DNA of 64,000 nt, taken from contig SMMW01000214.1 in the NCBI GenBank assembly GCA_004794655.1, positions 1,432,001 to 1,496,000 of the forward strand. Direction: 5' to 3'. The position numbers and the translations under genes are program-made. Source of the stretch: Marisa cornuarietis. Its lineage: Eukaryota > Mollusca > Gastropoda > Architaenioglossa > Ampullariidae. Below the pieces are notes generated by a model. It saw only the letters and a program-made list of their open reading frames with translations. It did no database searches and was not told the DNA's origin. Positions 11,081 through 25,741 of this stretch are shown piece after piece (position 1 is the first letter of the stretch; every line of letters starts with the position of its first letter).

Positions 11081-12858
11081 ATGAAGATGTTTGTTCTCCA
11101 GGTGTGGCGCCTGCGGTGTGTGATGACGATGTGTGTTCTCACCTGTGTCCTCCCTCTTGTCAGCAGTCTCCTCCCTTATGGCAGTTCAGCTGGGGATACT
11201 GCCAACCCACAGACATCTTCGGGTTTCAGTGGACCTCTTCCTCTCAGCCCCGCCTTAGTCTTCTACAACAACAGCTACAACCAGCTGTATGTAAGTAGCT
11301 TTGCCTACAAATACATATTCATTAAAAACAATATTTCTACTAGGATTCCTTGAATATCTTTAGCTACAACCAGCTGTATGTAAGTAGCTTTGCATACAAA
11401 TACGACATATTCATTAAAAATAATATTTCTACTAGGAGTCCTTGAATATCTGTAGCTACAAGCTGCTGTATGTAAGCAGATTTTCATGCAGATTTAATAA
11501 TAATAATATTTCTACTTGGAGAGCTGAAATACCCATAAGACGAAATATATTGCAAGAAAAAAAATTTGGCTTTACTCTTGAAACTTGAATGTGAGCTAAT
11601 GAAACTAAAATTTTTATTAGACAAGTTCATGCATATGAATGTTTCTTGACGAATAGACTAACAAAAAGAAAACCAAAGCAAAAAAGGGGTGAAAAATAAA
11701 AACATGAACACATACAAAAATACAAAATTAAACAGAAGAACTAAATAAAACAAAGAAACTAAAGAGACAGTCACCCTCCTCTGTCTCTATAAATGCAACC
11801 TTGTTTTCTCTATAAAAATTCTTTTCAGGATTTTTATTTGGCTTCACGATTCTCTGGGAAGCAGCGCAACTAACTCGCTTAAATAAACTTGAATATAAAC
11901 AAAATTTGTTTAATGACTTTAAGAAAGACAATTTTTATTAAATTGAAAATAGAAAATTTATTAAAGTGAAGATGGCAAATCACTGTTTGAGAAAGAGAAA
12001 CAAAATGTATTTGAGGCTAAAGCAGGCAGTTATTAAAAACAATTTATTGTAAATCATGCTGTACTCTGAAATCTCTTTGTTAGTAAATTATATCTGTAAC
12101 AATATTTGTAACAATATCCCCGTTGTGGACATACTTTCGAAAATTAAAAACACGTAAAAATGAACATCAAATATAAGAACTAAATGAATATTCCACATTC
12201 AAACATGAAAACCTAACATGGAAATAGCTTTCAATGACACTGAGCATGTGGTAGGTGGAGGTGGAACATGTAGGAAGATGTTAAGTGGATTACTGTGTGG
12301 ATGCAAAGAATGGTTTCAATCTCAACAAACTTTTCTTTGAACTGGAATTATCCAACATCAAAGGGTACACAACCCAGGTTTGCAGACTTCATCATATTTA
12401 AACAGACAAACTGCTGGTTAGACTGACTGTTAGCTTTCAAAATCTCTCCTTTTTGTCTATGGTTTTTTTGAAATATTATCGGGTGGGAAAATAGAAGCAG
12501 AAGTTATGAATGAAAGACCACACCCACGTCTTTACAAATTTCAAAATCAGATTGACAAATTTTTTAATGGCTTCAGATTTCTAGAGAAATGTAAAACCAT
12601 TGCAAGTGAATTTATTTCTCACTACACTGACTACACTGACTACACTGACTACAAAGAAATGAAAGAGACTACATGTTGTTTGGCAAGTCCCTTCACACAT
12701 AAAGCAGACATAGCAGAGAGAACCACCTTCACTGCAGAGGACGGAGGATAAAATTAATTGTCAAACACGGGGCACAATACAAATAAAGAAGCAAAATCGT
12801 CGAGATGAGGTTGGGAGCTGGAAAAAGTTTTTTATTAAATCAAGTGAGTGAACGAGAT

Positions 12859-12949
<91 letters not shown>

Positions 12950-15900
12950 ACATACCAGTTGTCTTACAGTTTTCTAGAAAGATACTTCTGTCGCTTTTAA
13001 AACTTCGGCTCTGGATTTTGTGAGACTATGTCCAAGGTATTCTTTAAATTCGACAACAATTATAACTGACCGATTTAAGTTTTAAAGCCACATAATGACG
13101 GAAAAAATTGTGCTTTAGTACATGTACTTATTTCAACCAGGTATTTAGTGTGAGAATACATTATGATAAGATTTATGTGACCGGAACAGTACAGTTGGAA
13201 TATGAAAACAATTATGAGCGTCTGAGAGGTCGTGGGTTTCTTTTTTTATGGAAAGTTCGTGAACAAAGGAAAATGTTACCAAAGTTCAGGACCTCTGAAC
13301 GTCAGCGGGAGTAGTGGAAGTCAGAGGCCGCAGATATGGGAGGGGCTGGAGATAGCCAGGAGGATGAGTGAAGTGGTCATCTTGTGTTTCTAACAACAGA
13401 TTCTTGCTGTCCTCCAGTCTTGTCATTACCGCCAGGTAGCTACAGTTTACATCCTCCATCAGGTGTGTTACCCTTAGCCCGTTGTGTAGATGTGGCTACC
13501 TACCACCTGTAGCTACTTCCACATCAGTGACATTGAGGCCACCCACCGTCTGCCCCGTTGTCCCAGTGGTCGTAGTAGCTGTAGTTGTGGAGTCCACGTG
13601 TACCTGTATCTTTACCTTTGCCAGTCATAATCACATTCGATAATTCATCATGACAATGTGACTTTACAAGTTTATTTGTATCCTGGACATGTTCATATTG
13701 TAAATTAGAGACATTGGGCAAAGTCAGAATGTAGAGAAATTTACTACGGAAATATTCTTGTTATTGTGTTTTTATTATTATTATTATTTACAGACTAAAA
13801 TACTGAAGTAAATAAAATAGCTTTCTCAGATGTGTACATGTACATGTTCTTACACACATACGGGCTGACCAGCACACTTACATTTTATTAGACAGGTACA
13901 GTTCCATATTGTTGGAGGGCAATAGTAGAAAAAGACTTGAATGTTGACAAAGCTAAGGAGCTACAAACTGTTTTATCAAATCTGCAATCGTTAGACAACA
14001 GGTTAAACAGGGAACTCACTTTGTATCTAATGAAATACTTACATCAAAAGTTCAAAATGTATTTCTATGTATTAGTCTATATAATAATGCAATATGCAAT
14101 AATCAAGGACAGGTAAATGAAACTGTTAACATTTGTACAAACTGCACCACCAGATGTTACTTTTGAAATTCGAAAGTTTATTCAGCCTCGACAGTTATAT
14201 ATGAATTTACCGACTGAAACAAAACCCCACAAAATACTGAAAGTCAAAGGTCGCATGTGGAGGTGGTTTAGGACCTTGTTCTTAAAGATGTCCAACTCTC
14301 AGTAAACCTCGTGTGAAGTTCCTCTCATGTTTCTTTGTGCCGCCCACTGTTCTACACGAAGGATGGAAACAAACTGCGTATCGGCAAAATATAAATATCC
14401 CATTACTGCCGGACAGATTTTACTATGGTGGAGATTAGTTTTACACCCAGGTGTCGCCACAACTAATGTACTCCGAGAGCGAGCGAGAGAGATAGAGATA
14501 AAACTGGATGCCTGTATCGGGGAAGGAATTTAATAGCTTCAAAGAAAACCTTCAGCCAGGTGTGCTTTCAACGTGTTGACAATGACCCTGAAGATAAGAG
14601 CCCGGCAATGTGTAGACACACCTTACCACTCATTTCTGTGTGTGGTCACTGTCTTAGACACATCAGTCTACTCATTGGACTCACCGAGCTTTCAAAACTA
14701 TTTTGTTTGTCCGCTTTGATGCTGCATTTTATAAAAACACGAGACTGAAACATTTGTCTCGAATCTCATCATAACTTTTCTCACCTGAACAATATTTAAA
14801 TCAACTAAACTAGTTCCAAGGTTTTTCTCCAACAAATATTTTGTTTCCGAGTCACCGAGTTGAGAATTCCCTGTCCTGACATGAGATCAAAGGGTTTCTC
14901 ATTCCAAGATAATGACTAACTGCAGGTTTCTCATGCAAGAGCAGCCCAGAAAAGTAATTTACGATTTGTCATGCTCCTGTTCCCAGGCAGACGGCAAATA
15001 AGTTCACTCACTCCTCTCACGGAATGTGCGGCCAGATGCACGCTATGGGGCACATGCTACACTCGAGATTATTACCAGTCAAGCTTGTACTAACAAGGCA
15101 CTAGCTATTTCCAACTGAAGTTTTTGCGATCATTTTTCTGTGGATTGAAATTTAACAGGACTGGTTAGTGAGAAAGAACAAAGAGACTATTGGTGTCCTC
15201 TTCTGTTTGTTGTGGTTGTGTGTGGAATCACAACAGTGGTTATGTATAGAGGGTCTGGAAGCTATATCCTGGATGGTGTATGTGATGTTGTCACGAACAC
15301 TGGTACTTAATTCTCTCCACGTATGACAGGTGGGCAATCAAGTCTTTTGTCCAGCCACGCATCAACGTGAGGAAAAGGAAGGACAAACTGTTTTTACTGT
15401 TTCTCCCGACACCCGAGACGTCTGATCTACCCGGTGTGAGCGTCAGCAGGGTATGTTCACTGGCAAATCGAGGCTACTCAAGAAATCTTTTAAACACATA
15501 CATTTAGTTGAAGACTACCCGAGGGCGTGCAGAGATTAACGTGCAGGCAATGGAGACAAACCGACTGTTGCCACTGAGTGTGCTGTGAGTTCCAGTTCCT
15601 AACCCGCAAATCAGACAGTTTTCATCCCGCAAATGGTACATCAGACTGTTTCTAGCCCGCAAATGGTGCATTAGACTGTTTTTAACCCACAAATGGTGCA
15701 TCAGACTGTTGTTAACCCACAAATGGTACATCAGACTGTTTCTAACCCGCAAATGGTGCATCAGACTGTTTCTAACCCGCAAATGGTGCATCAGACTGTT
15801 TCTAACCCACAAACGGTACATCAGACTGTTTTTAACCCGCAAATGGTGCATCAGACTGTTTCTAACCCACAAATGGTACATCAGACTGTTTTTAACCCGC

Positions 15901-18900
15901 AAATGGTGCATCAGACTGTTTCTAACCCGCAAATGTTACATCAGACAGTTGTTAACCCACAAATGGTACATCAGACTGTTGCTAACCCGCAAATGGTACA
16001 TCAGACTGTTTCTAACCCGCAAATGGTACATCAGACTTGTTAACCAACAAATGGTACATCAGACTGTTGTTAACCCACAATTGGTACATCAGACTGTTGC
16101 TTACCCACAAATGTTACATTAGACTGTTGCTAACCCACAATTGGTACATCAGACTGTTGCTAACCCACAATTGGTACATCAGACTGTTGCTTACCCGCAA
16201 ATGGTACATCAGACTGTTGCTAACCCACAAATAGTACATCAGACTGTTGCTTACCCGCAAATGGTACATCAGACTGTTGTTAACCCGCAAATGGTACATC
16301 AGACTGTTTTTAACCCGCAAATGGTACATCAGACTGTTGTTAACCCACAAATGGTACATCAGACTGTTGTTAACCCGCAAATGGTACATCAGACTGTTTT
16401 TAACCCGCAAGTTAGATTATTTGGACCAAAAACACGGTCGTAAAACTGATGTCAGTAAAACTTTTAGTAATGATTGCATCGCCTATAATAAACTGCTACC
16501 CAGCTTGGAGGCTGCCATACTTCACAAGCGCAAGCAGTCGGTTATATTTCACTTGTAGGGAATTTGCGAAGACATTTCCTTTTCTGTAATATAGGAAATA
16601 ATTACAAATATCTAGGCTGAGGAAACTGATCTGAACAAAATGCATATAGCATATCAGTTCAGTTCATCAACAGCGAAACTGGTTAATCATTTTAATAATT
16701 TTAGTTGTAATATTTCTGCATCTACATTTTATTTTCTTTGTCAGTGTCGGACAGATCCACTTCTCTCAAAGTTTTATACACACCAGCCGCACCCCAAAAC
16801 ACCAGCCCCTGTGATCCACAGTACAGACTGTAAAGGTTCCCGGTACTTGTGCCACAAAAATTGTCTGCGTGTTATCGCAATATCCGCCAAGAAACAAATT
16901 AACAGATAACGAGGAATTCATCCCAAAATATCAAATCCACACATTTCATATAATTTATTAATTACATTTAACATTGCCATTTTTATTAGAGTGGATTTGG
17001 CTTAGTGAGGATGCTTAGTACTGCAATGACTGCTTGGTTCCCTACCATGACAGCCCTGAGTCCTGTACCTCTCCCAGCAAACTCACTCACAATACATCTG
17101 TGCTGTAGTAGCATGGATTTGTATAGTTTGTAGGTCAATCCATAAATAATTGGGTTAAGAATGAATGAGAAATCGAGCATTGCTTATCAGTGAATCAAAA
17201 CAGTGAATATTTCTTAGAACAAAGTCGTGTAACACCAATGGTGGACGTGGGTCTGTTGTACAGACTATCGGAACTGCTGTCCTGCGGAGATGAATTTGTT
17301 TCTTGACAACTTACAACCGTCACCGGGTCCTCAATCACGTGACTTCCCATTTGAAAGGCCTCTATGGTCCACACTATGATCACAGTTTTAGAGACCAGAT
17401 GGGTCTGCACGACGATGAGGTTTACTGAGACACACGGTCCTCCGTGTACAGGTGGTAACAGAAGGCATTGGTGTACTTGACTACAGCCACCACACGTTGG
17501 TCCTCCGTGTACAGGTGGTAACAGAAGGCATTGGTGTACTTGACTACAGCCACCACACGTTGGTCCTCCGTGTACAGGTGGTAACAGAAGGCATTGGTGT
17601 ACTTGACTACAGCCACCACACGTTGGTCCAGTCAATATCAGAGGACACATTGGTTTATATGATTATTTCATATCGCCGTGTGGAGACGAGGCATCTTTCC
17701 ACCCGAGTATTGAGTTGATCAGTTTGTCCAGGTGAGGACACACTGTCCACAAGCTTGCAAACTGTCGACAGTTCTGAAGACCGTTTTTGCATGAAGACGA
17801 TGTTTTCAACATCAAAGTGTTCAGTGACATGAGTAATTTATGAGTAATTTATTATAATTTATGTATTAGGTGTGTATTATGTTTAAAATAGGTTTTACAG
17901 GAATGATGTTGTTAAGTACTTCCCTGGTCGTCTGTTACAACTGATGGCTGTATGATATAATTTATGGGGTGTCTGGAATAATTTATGAGCCGCGTGATTC
18001 GCTCCACTGAGCAGCCAGACATGTCTGTGGTGTTCATTTAAGGTAAAGTTTTATTTTCTGGGTAAGTTTGTTCTGGAGAAAAAAAACCAGCAAAAATAAA
18101 GCGGCCATAGAAAATAGAGCAACCATAAAGTACAAACACCCACGCAGGCACGCGCGTGCGCACAAACAAACACAAACACACAAACACACACACACACACA
18201 CACAGACGACGCTGTGAAACGAAAGGTTAATGAAACGAAGGAATGAAAGAATGAACAAAACATAAAAAGGGAAAGAAAAGAAGTTAATTAGTAAAAAGCA
18301 GAAATGATTTGCATTATGTGCCAATGTAACCAATTACTGAAAAATTATGATTTTGTTAGTGAGATATACTAACATATAATTTATAAGAAAATTTTAAACA
18401 TATTTAACAAAATGAACTGTAACAAAGGAATCGGATGACAAGAATAATTAGTATGTATTAATATTCCAAACATCTTAGAACTCGAAATTAAAATAATAAA
18501 ATTAAACCGAGTCACATGATTAAAATGAATAAATTAATTCAATTATATATATGCACGATATCAGATATAATTAGTTAATATTGGCAAAAGAAATAAGTAA
18601 AAGGAAATAGATATGATTAAACATTAAATGACACCATCAACAATATGGAAATAGTAGAACAAATACAGTAATAAACATACATGAATTAAAAATAGAAAGT
18701 ATAATGATACACTTTGATTAAAATATAATTAATTGCCTAATGAACTGATTTTTAACAAAATGTCCGTAAGGAAAACACAAATCTTAATGAATAATTTCAA
18801 TAACCGACAATTTAGCCTGGTCAGTATTGTCAAACAATAGTTGCCCTGTCTTGAGAGGCCAAGACAAAAGGATTGAATAATTCTAATAAAGGTGTGAATT

Positions 18901-20116
18901 GTACAACAGCAGTCTCACACTCAGGAAGGAGCTTGCTTTCAGTACTCGAGACACGAACAAGACATGGACAAGACATAGACAAGACATAGACAAGACATGG
19001 ACAGTATACGAAGGATGCAAGGATAAACAACAGTACAGACAACTCATAAAACACAAATATAGGAGGCCAAGAGGAATCAGGTAACAAACAGGTTGAGAGG
19101 ACAGGAAGACGAGCAGGCGGACTAGTCAACAGACGAAGAAGGAAAGAAAGAGTTAGAAGATGGACGAGCAATGTGTGGACTGTTGTAAAGTGGTTTTAGT
19201 GCATCTTTAAAGGATTCCATGATGGGTAGATGGCAGACATGGAAGGGGAGAGAGTTTCGCAGCACAGTAAGTCACAATCCGGTGACCATATGTTGTTGTT
19301 GTGGTCACTGGCGTAGTTAGCATACGGTCATCAGACGAAGAGGGAAGTTGTCTGGCTGAGATGTAGAGGAGGAAAAGTTCAGAGAAATAGTCAGGGCAGG
19401 AAATTAAAGTTAAGCCACAGAAATTAAAACACATCCACAGACTTATACAACTCGTGAGCAGGACTCACACCCCCACCCCACCCCTCACTCCTGTATATCC
19501 ATTCATTCTACATTCATGCGTTCGTCTGTATGCTTGCGTGAACTCGCGTTTTCATACTTTCGTACACGTAGCTGTACACCTGTGCAGGTGAGAATATTTT
19601 TCTTTTGGAAGATCACGCGTTTATGTACCTGATGTCTCGAGACTGAAGCGCTTGCCGAGCTTAAAGGCTGAAATGGGTTCTTCACATGCAAACATTGGCA
19701 ATAAAAGAGCAGACATTTCACAGTCAATAAGTTCGGCGAAGGCGGGTCTGGGGAGAATATTTCACGGTGACAATTCGCATTGAGTACTGGTGTGTATGGG
19801 ATGCCGCTAAATGCCTGCTTTGCCCATTGAGTGTAAAATGTGTCATACAGAACTCGCCCCGAGGGCCTTCAGGCAGCGCGCGCGGGTCTGCATCTAATTA
19901 CAAGGCCAGGCGAGTCGTATTTCATCCGCAGAATAACTGCAAATTGAAATAAGTGACACGTTCATGTTTTTTACACACAAAAGCCCGATGCGATGCAGCA
20001 TAATTCTAGCCTTGCTTTTGAATTCACAGAGAGATGGTTATATAGATTGTAAGTGATATCCTCTTCACGGGCCATGTTCTTCCGAGCATATCCTTTCTTC
20101 TATAAGAGGGAGGACA

Positions 20117-20162
<46 letters not shown>

Positions 20163-21276
20163 AAAGAGAGAGAGAGGGAGGTAAAGGGGTAGCGTTGTTG
20201 GGTGAAGTAAATATTTTTCAGCGAGAGTCAAACTTTATTTTCAAAGGTGTGTAGGTGGGGTCTGAACCACAACCCACTTCACAACGTCATAAGATGGAGG
20301 TGCCAAAAAAAAAAAAAAACTAGGAAAAAAAAATAACCCACTCAACACTTTGTTAGCACGTGACACAGGGTTATCAGATAACATACCTGCACATACTTCT
20401 TCTTCGATAATTTCTTTTATCTTTATTTTCCTTGAGTTATTTTTAATTTATTGAGTTTCGTCAAACGAGCCAGCCAGCCAGCTAGCCAGCCAACCAAGTT
20501 CCATTGTACTGGCAAATTTATTAGTAATGTATTCGTCAAAAATCTCCATCCATTACTGCCCACTACATTTTTTTAACAGCAGGCATAATTTTTAAAGATG
20601 ATGAACCTCTGGGTGGTTAGTTTTTTTCACAGAGAAAGGCATCAGTGGGGTATAACATGCCCGTGGCCTTAACTCCTACCACAAGCATAAATAACCCATT
20701 AACACACACCTACAAATCCCTCGATCTACGCCCCTCCATGCCCTCCTTTTGTTCACCAGGACCCCCACCAACAACAGAAGCGAGATGATCCACACCTGTG
20801 GGTTAGTGCCCTTCACTGCCGAAGTCGCTGGTTCGAGGCCTGCATCCTACAGTAAGATGTCAGTCGGCCTTCTCTTGGCTGGTATCAGTCGTTGGAAGAT
20901 GGGGTATACATGGATAGATACGGCAACTGACCAGGTCCGCCACTCATTACTGTTTTGAGTTGATAATTAGCAGGTTATGCACAGTATGACCAGTCCTCAC
21001 CTTCATGTTCGTAAGCCAGGTCTTCTACTTTCCACCGTAAGTCGGCCTTCCTCCAAGGTTCCTTAAAGAACAGCCCTCTACGAAGCTTGGTGGCCAAACC
21101 AAAGTAGCTGATGAATGTTACAAGTAAAGGAATCAGAACAAAGGCCCTGATTAACTAGCGGAGGCCAAGACGGCGGAGGGAGAAGGTTGTGATCCTGTTT
21201 TTACATAAGCGCCCCACGCACGGGCAACCACTTTCACTGTCCAAGACCACTAGGCTATGGGTATCTTTTACTAATA

Positions 21277-21321
<45 letters not shown>

Positions 21322-24300
21322 GGCAGAAAAAAAGACACGAGCTTCATTCTCCAAGGCATCTGTACAAAATGAACAATGGCGGGCTATATCATATTGTACA
21401 TCCCCATTTCTGAAACACAAGTGTAAACCGAAAATAGGCCTTTCTTATATAAACCTTACTTATACTACCCACATAACATTCAGCTTGCAAACACATTTTG
21501 GAACTGTTTTATATATATATATATATCTTAGAATGGCAGCTATTGTCCAGACTTGTCTACAATTCCTGAGAATAAATCCCTCAATCGTTCTTTAAACTTC
21601 TTTAAAATCTTTTGCCTCCCCACCTGTGGGGACATCCAGACTCACCGACAGTCCACGGAGCACAAAACTATAAGTACTTTGGTCCCCCATGTTTCGTGAT
21701 CTCTGGAATCCAGCAGGTATAGCATGTCATATGATTTCTTTGCATACCTTGTGACTGGAAGCTTCAACTACCGTAACCAGGATTTAATACATCTGGTAGC
21801 TGAGACAAAGTCTGTAAGATGATCTCATTGAAACAAACACAGAGAGAGAGAGAGAGGGAGGGAGTTCAAAACACCAAGACTATGACAGATAGAGTTTGTG
21901 GAGAAAGAAGAACACACCGATTAATTGGTTTACAAGAATTATTTCTGAAGGTTGAGTTTAAAGGAGAGGAATACCTGTAGCATCCCTATAATATGGAGAG
22001 ACAGGGGCAGGGACTCCAAATACTGGGGCCAGACAAGGACAATAAGCGACTACCAAACACCTGTAGCTTGATGAATGCTAAAGAAGACCTGTGCAGGCAG
22101 AGTCTGACTACTAGTAGGGTATCACAGGTTCAGACAGGTAGATCAAACAGGTAGATTAGTGACAATTTTTACGGCACAAATCAAATTATTATTTTTTTAT
22201 TTAACAAGCACAATAGAAATACAACACATTACCCATTTCAAATCCATTTTCATTCCCAAGACACATTCATTCAGTATAGAAGTGGGGAAAAGAGTAGAGA
22301 GGAAAGATGTGGAGAAAGTGACAGTTGTTATCATTTCTGTAAGCAATGAAAGTCACAAGCTGCAGGGAGTTGTTTGTTTCTCAGACACTTCGTCTCTTGA
22401 CAACTTGGAAAATGAACAGATCGACAGAAACAGAAACTTGCAAACTCATAAGTGATTAATTATTAATAACCATCTAAACCAATTAAGTTACATGACTTAT
22501 TGCACACTTTTGTGAATCAAATTTACTTAATAAAAAGAGATATCATTTAACAGGTATCTTACATAATAAACAAAACTCTTGCACTTACTAATCAGTTGAT
22601 CTTCACCTTCATTCATAAACTTTGTGTACGTCTGTCCTTGTTGTCAGTAATAATACAGACCAGATAAACTTCTCCAATCAGAAATCTTTTGTATTAACTC
22701 TGAAGTTGCTATGAACATATATATGTGTCTATGTGATGTTAGTAAAGACACATGGTGCGGAGAGAACAGCATCAGAGAATATTTTACTAAAATGTATCAG
22801 GAAGGTGAATACATGACATATGTCACAGTTTACAGACTGCCACTGACAATCGTGGTTTTATAAAAACTACGGATTTGGGAAAATGCATTTTATGGATATT
22901 GTATATGTCTTTAATAATGAATAAAATAATGTTCACTTTAGCTGTCATGTAACAGGAGAGATGGAGAAAACGGTAAACTTCGCTTTGTTTTTGTTATTTG
23001 ATTTTAATAGATCTCTAGGAAGGCATAAACAATGCGTCACACAACACAGTGCTAAAATTAGCTCATGTGTCCTAAACTTAGCTACCTCCTGCTAAAATTA
23101 GCTCAATATTGCTAAAATTAGCTAATCAGCCTAAAATTAGCTAATCGAAATAAAATTAGCTCCATTCTGCTAAAATTAGCTCATCAGGCTAAAATTAGCT
23201 AATCGAGATAAAATAAGCTCCATTCTGCTAGAATTAGCTCCATCTTGAAGAGATTCAGGTGTCGAGGCTTGACCGAGAAATGCCTTCACAACAATGTCAA
23301 TGCACGTCTGTAATAACGACGACTATACAAAGCCATCTTCAAGCAAAAGGGATCTGTTTTATAATCAAACAACTATTTTTTCCATAAATCAAGGCGCGTG
23401 GCATCATTAGCATCGTGCTGTAGTTTTGTCAGCCCAAACCTTGCCTGACTGACTAGTTGACTTTTTGAATCACTTTGTTCTCAACAGCGCGGTTTTCGTT
23501 TAAATGAACAATGGAGAGATTTTTGTGATTTTCAGGTAAACAACGACGGATTTATTTCCTTCACGGGAAGTGGAACTGTGTTCACCCTGGGTGGCGATTT
23601 TCCCAACAGTTACCCAGCCATTTGCATCTTTGGGTCTGATATTACTCCCGGTGCTAGTGGAAGAGTTTGGCGCAGACTGTCTACCGCTGCCTCAGACTTA
23701 CAGGTAAGAAAACGACTGTTTAACACTTAAACCTATAGGTGAGGAAAATATTATCAACAAGAGTTCAGATTTACGAGTGAGACAGAGTCCAGCGCTACCC
23801 AAGACATACAGGGGTGGTGCAGGTTCTCCAACGCAGGGGTTTGATTACGAATCACTCAGTACTGCTACATGCTATTCGATTCTACCCTAGTGCAACAGGT
23901 ACTGAGGCCCTCTCCAGAAACAGCGCCTAGAGATGCTTAAACATGTTAATTATTGTCTGAGTTACCATGTGATTACCTGCTTAAACATGTTAATTATTGC
24001 CTGAGTTACCATGTGATTACCTGCGTAAACATGTTCTTGTGTGAGTTACAATGTGATTACCTGTGTAAATATATTCTTGTCTGAGTTACCATGTTCGCTG
24101 CGCTGCGTGCCAGTTGTTCTGGGGCCATTTGCACAACACATTTCTAATTTTAAACACATTTAGGCCTCAACTCTATTTAGATAATTAGTTAGTGCACATC
24201 ACAATTTTAGAATTTTTAAAACTAAAACTGCTTTAAGTAAGATAAAGTTGTTTAAGTCTTACTTTCCATCCTGTCAGTACACTTTTTTATGTTTTTCTGC

Positions 24301-25708
24301 AATGCATCGAATGGCTAAGAAGAGATTTTGCTTCTTTAGAACAGTTTTAAGGTTTAGAAACGTGTTGTGCAACTTGCCCCTGGTCGCTCACCTCGACTTC
24401 ATGTCCATGATTCATCTACACACAACAGAATCAAAAGAAACAAAAGTCTTATGGACAGCCTGGTAGTCAGGTGTTATAATTGTTTTTCTTAGGTTTAATT
24501 TGATAAACTCTCTGATTCTTGTTGCTCATCAAATCCCCCCCCCCTTTCACTGGTGTTCAGGCTGTACAGAACATCACCAAGGACTACGACTTTGGTGACA
24601 GCGGCACCTTTGTGCCCACCTGGGTGCTCGTGGCTACATGGGTACAAGTACGCAGTCCTCCAGACCCCAGTAGTCAGGTAAAATGTCATCCTAAGTGGGA
24701 AGTTAGCAGGCATTCAGTATCATTCCTCTATGCAGAATAAAAAATTTCGTAAAGTTTTTAATTTGTCAGGTTTCAAAACTTGAAGAAGCCGTACAAAGGA
24801 TTACTAATGGAAATGCTCAGTGTAGTAATGTGAAGCGATATAAAAAATACCTGTCATGAGGTTTGTTTTGCAACTGTTTGTTGACACCATGCAGGGCAAC
24901 ACCATGCAGCTGACGGTAGCTACTGACGGGGGGACCTCAGTGGTGATGATGGAGTTCTCTGTCATCAGCTGGATCAGGGACATCATGGGTTCTACAAGCA
25001 TACGAGCGAGAGTAACAAACTCTCATCCCTCATTTCTAATACACTTATTTCTAGAAACTTTACTCCACATGTAAATCTGATGTCATGTCCAGTCAATAAC
25101 AGGCTTGTGTCCAGTTCTTCCTGCCAACCACTGCCAGTAGTCTTCACAGAACTTACATAAGTTTTACACAAATACTGAGAGAACCTTGTCACGATGTTGT
25201 GTACACAGTGCATGGTGTTGTGTATTTTGTGCTCGTGCTGTTCTGTGCATCTTATGGATAGTGACGTGTGCAACATTATATAATGTGTACAGCTTGTGTA
25301 TAGTGTTGTACCCACCTTGTCCTCCTTGTAGACTGCGAGTTGCACTGTTTGAACTTTAAACTCTGACAGGTGGGCTTTAACCAGGGTGATGGCCTCCGGT
25401 CCTACGTCTTTCCAGAATCCAAGAGCGAGGCGCTGTTCAACCTCCCAGTTCTGACCAACATTGGTCAGCCTGGCTTCTTCTTATTCAGGTCTGACAGTCC
25501 TCACTTTACTGTTTGTTCACCTGTAACATTTAGTGCGATTTCTTTCGCACGTGCATTATTTCGATTCCTTGGAATTTCGTGCTTTCATTCGTCTGTAGTT
25601 CTTTTCGTTCATGTCTTTTTCTATTAATTCATGAATTAATGATTGGGTTTTCTCAGTCCATTGCCAACTTTACGATAAAAAAGGGTCAAAAGAGTCTCTC
25701 ATCTTTTT

Positions 25709-25741
<33 letters not shown>

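Noticed and set aside
12506..12751. 81-residue frame starting MNERPHPRLYKF
   Set aside because: A faint resemblance to the tail of some transposase proteins (basic PHP..Y), but too short and without a second motif.
15602..16411. CRISPR array
   Set aside because: Adjacent 30-bp units without unique spacers, in a eukaryotic intron, make this a minisatellite.
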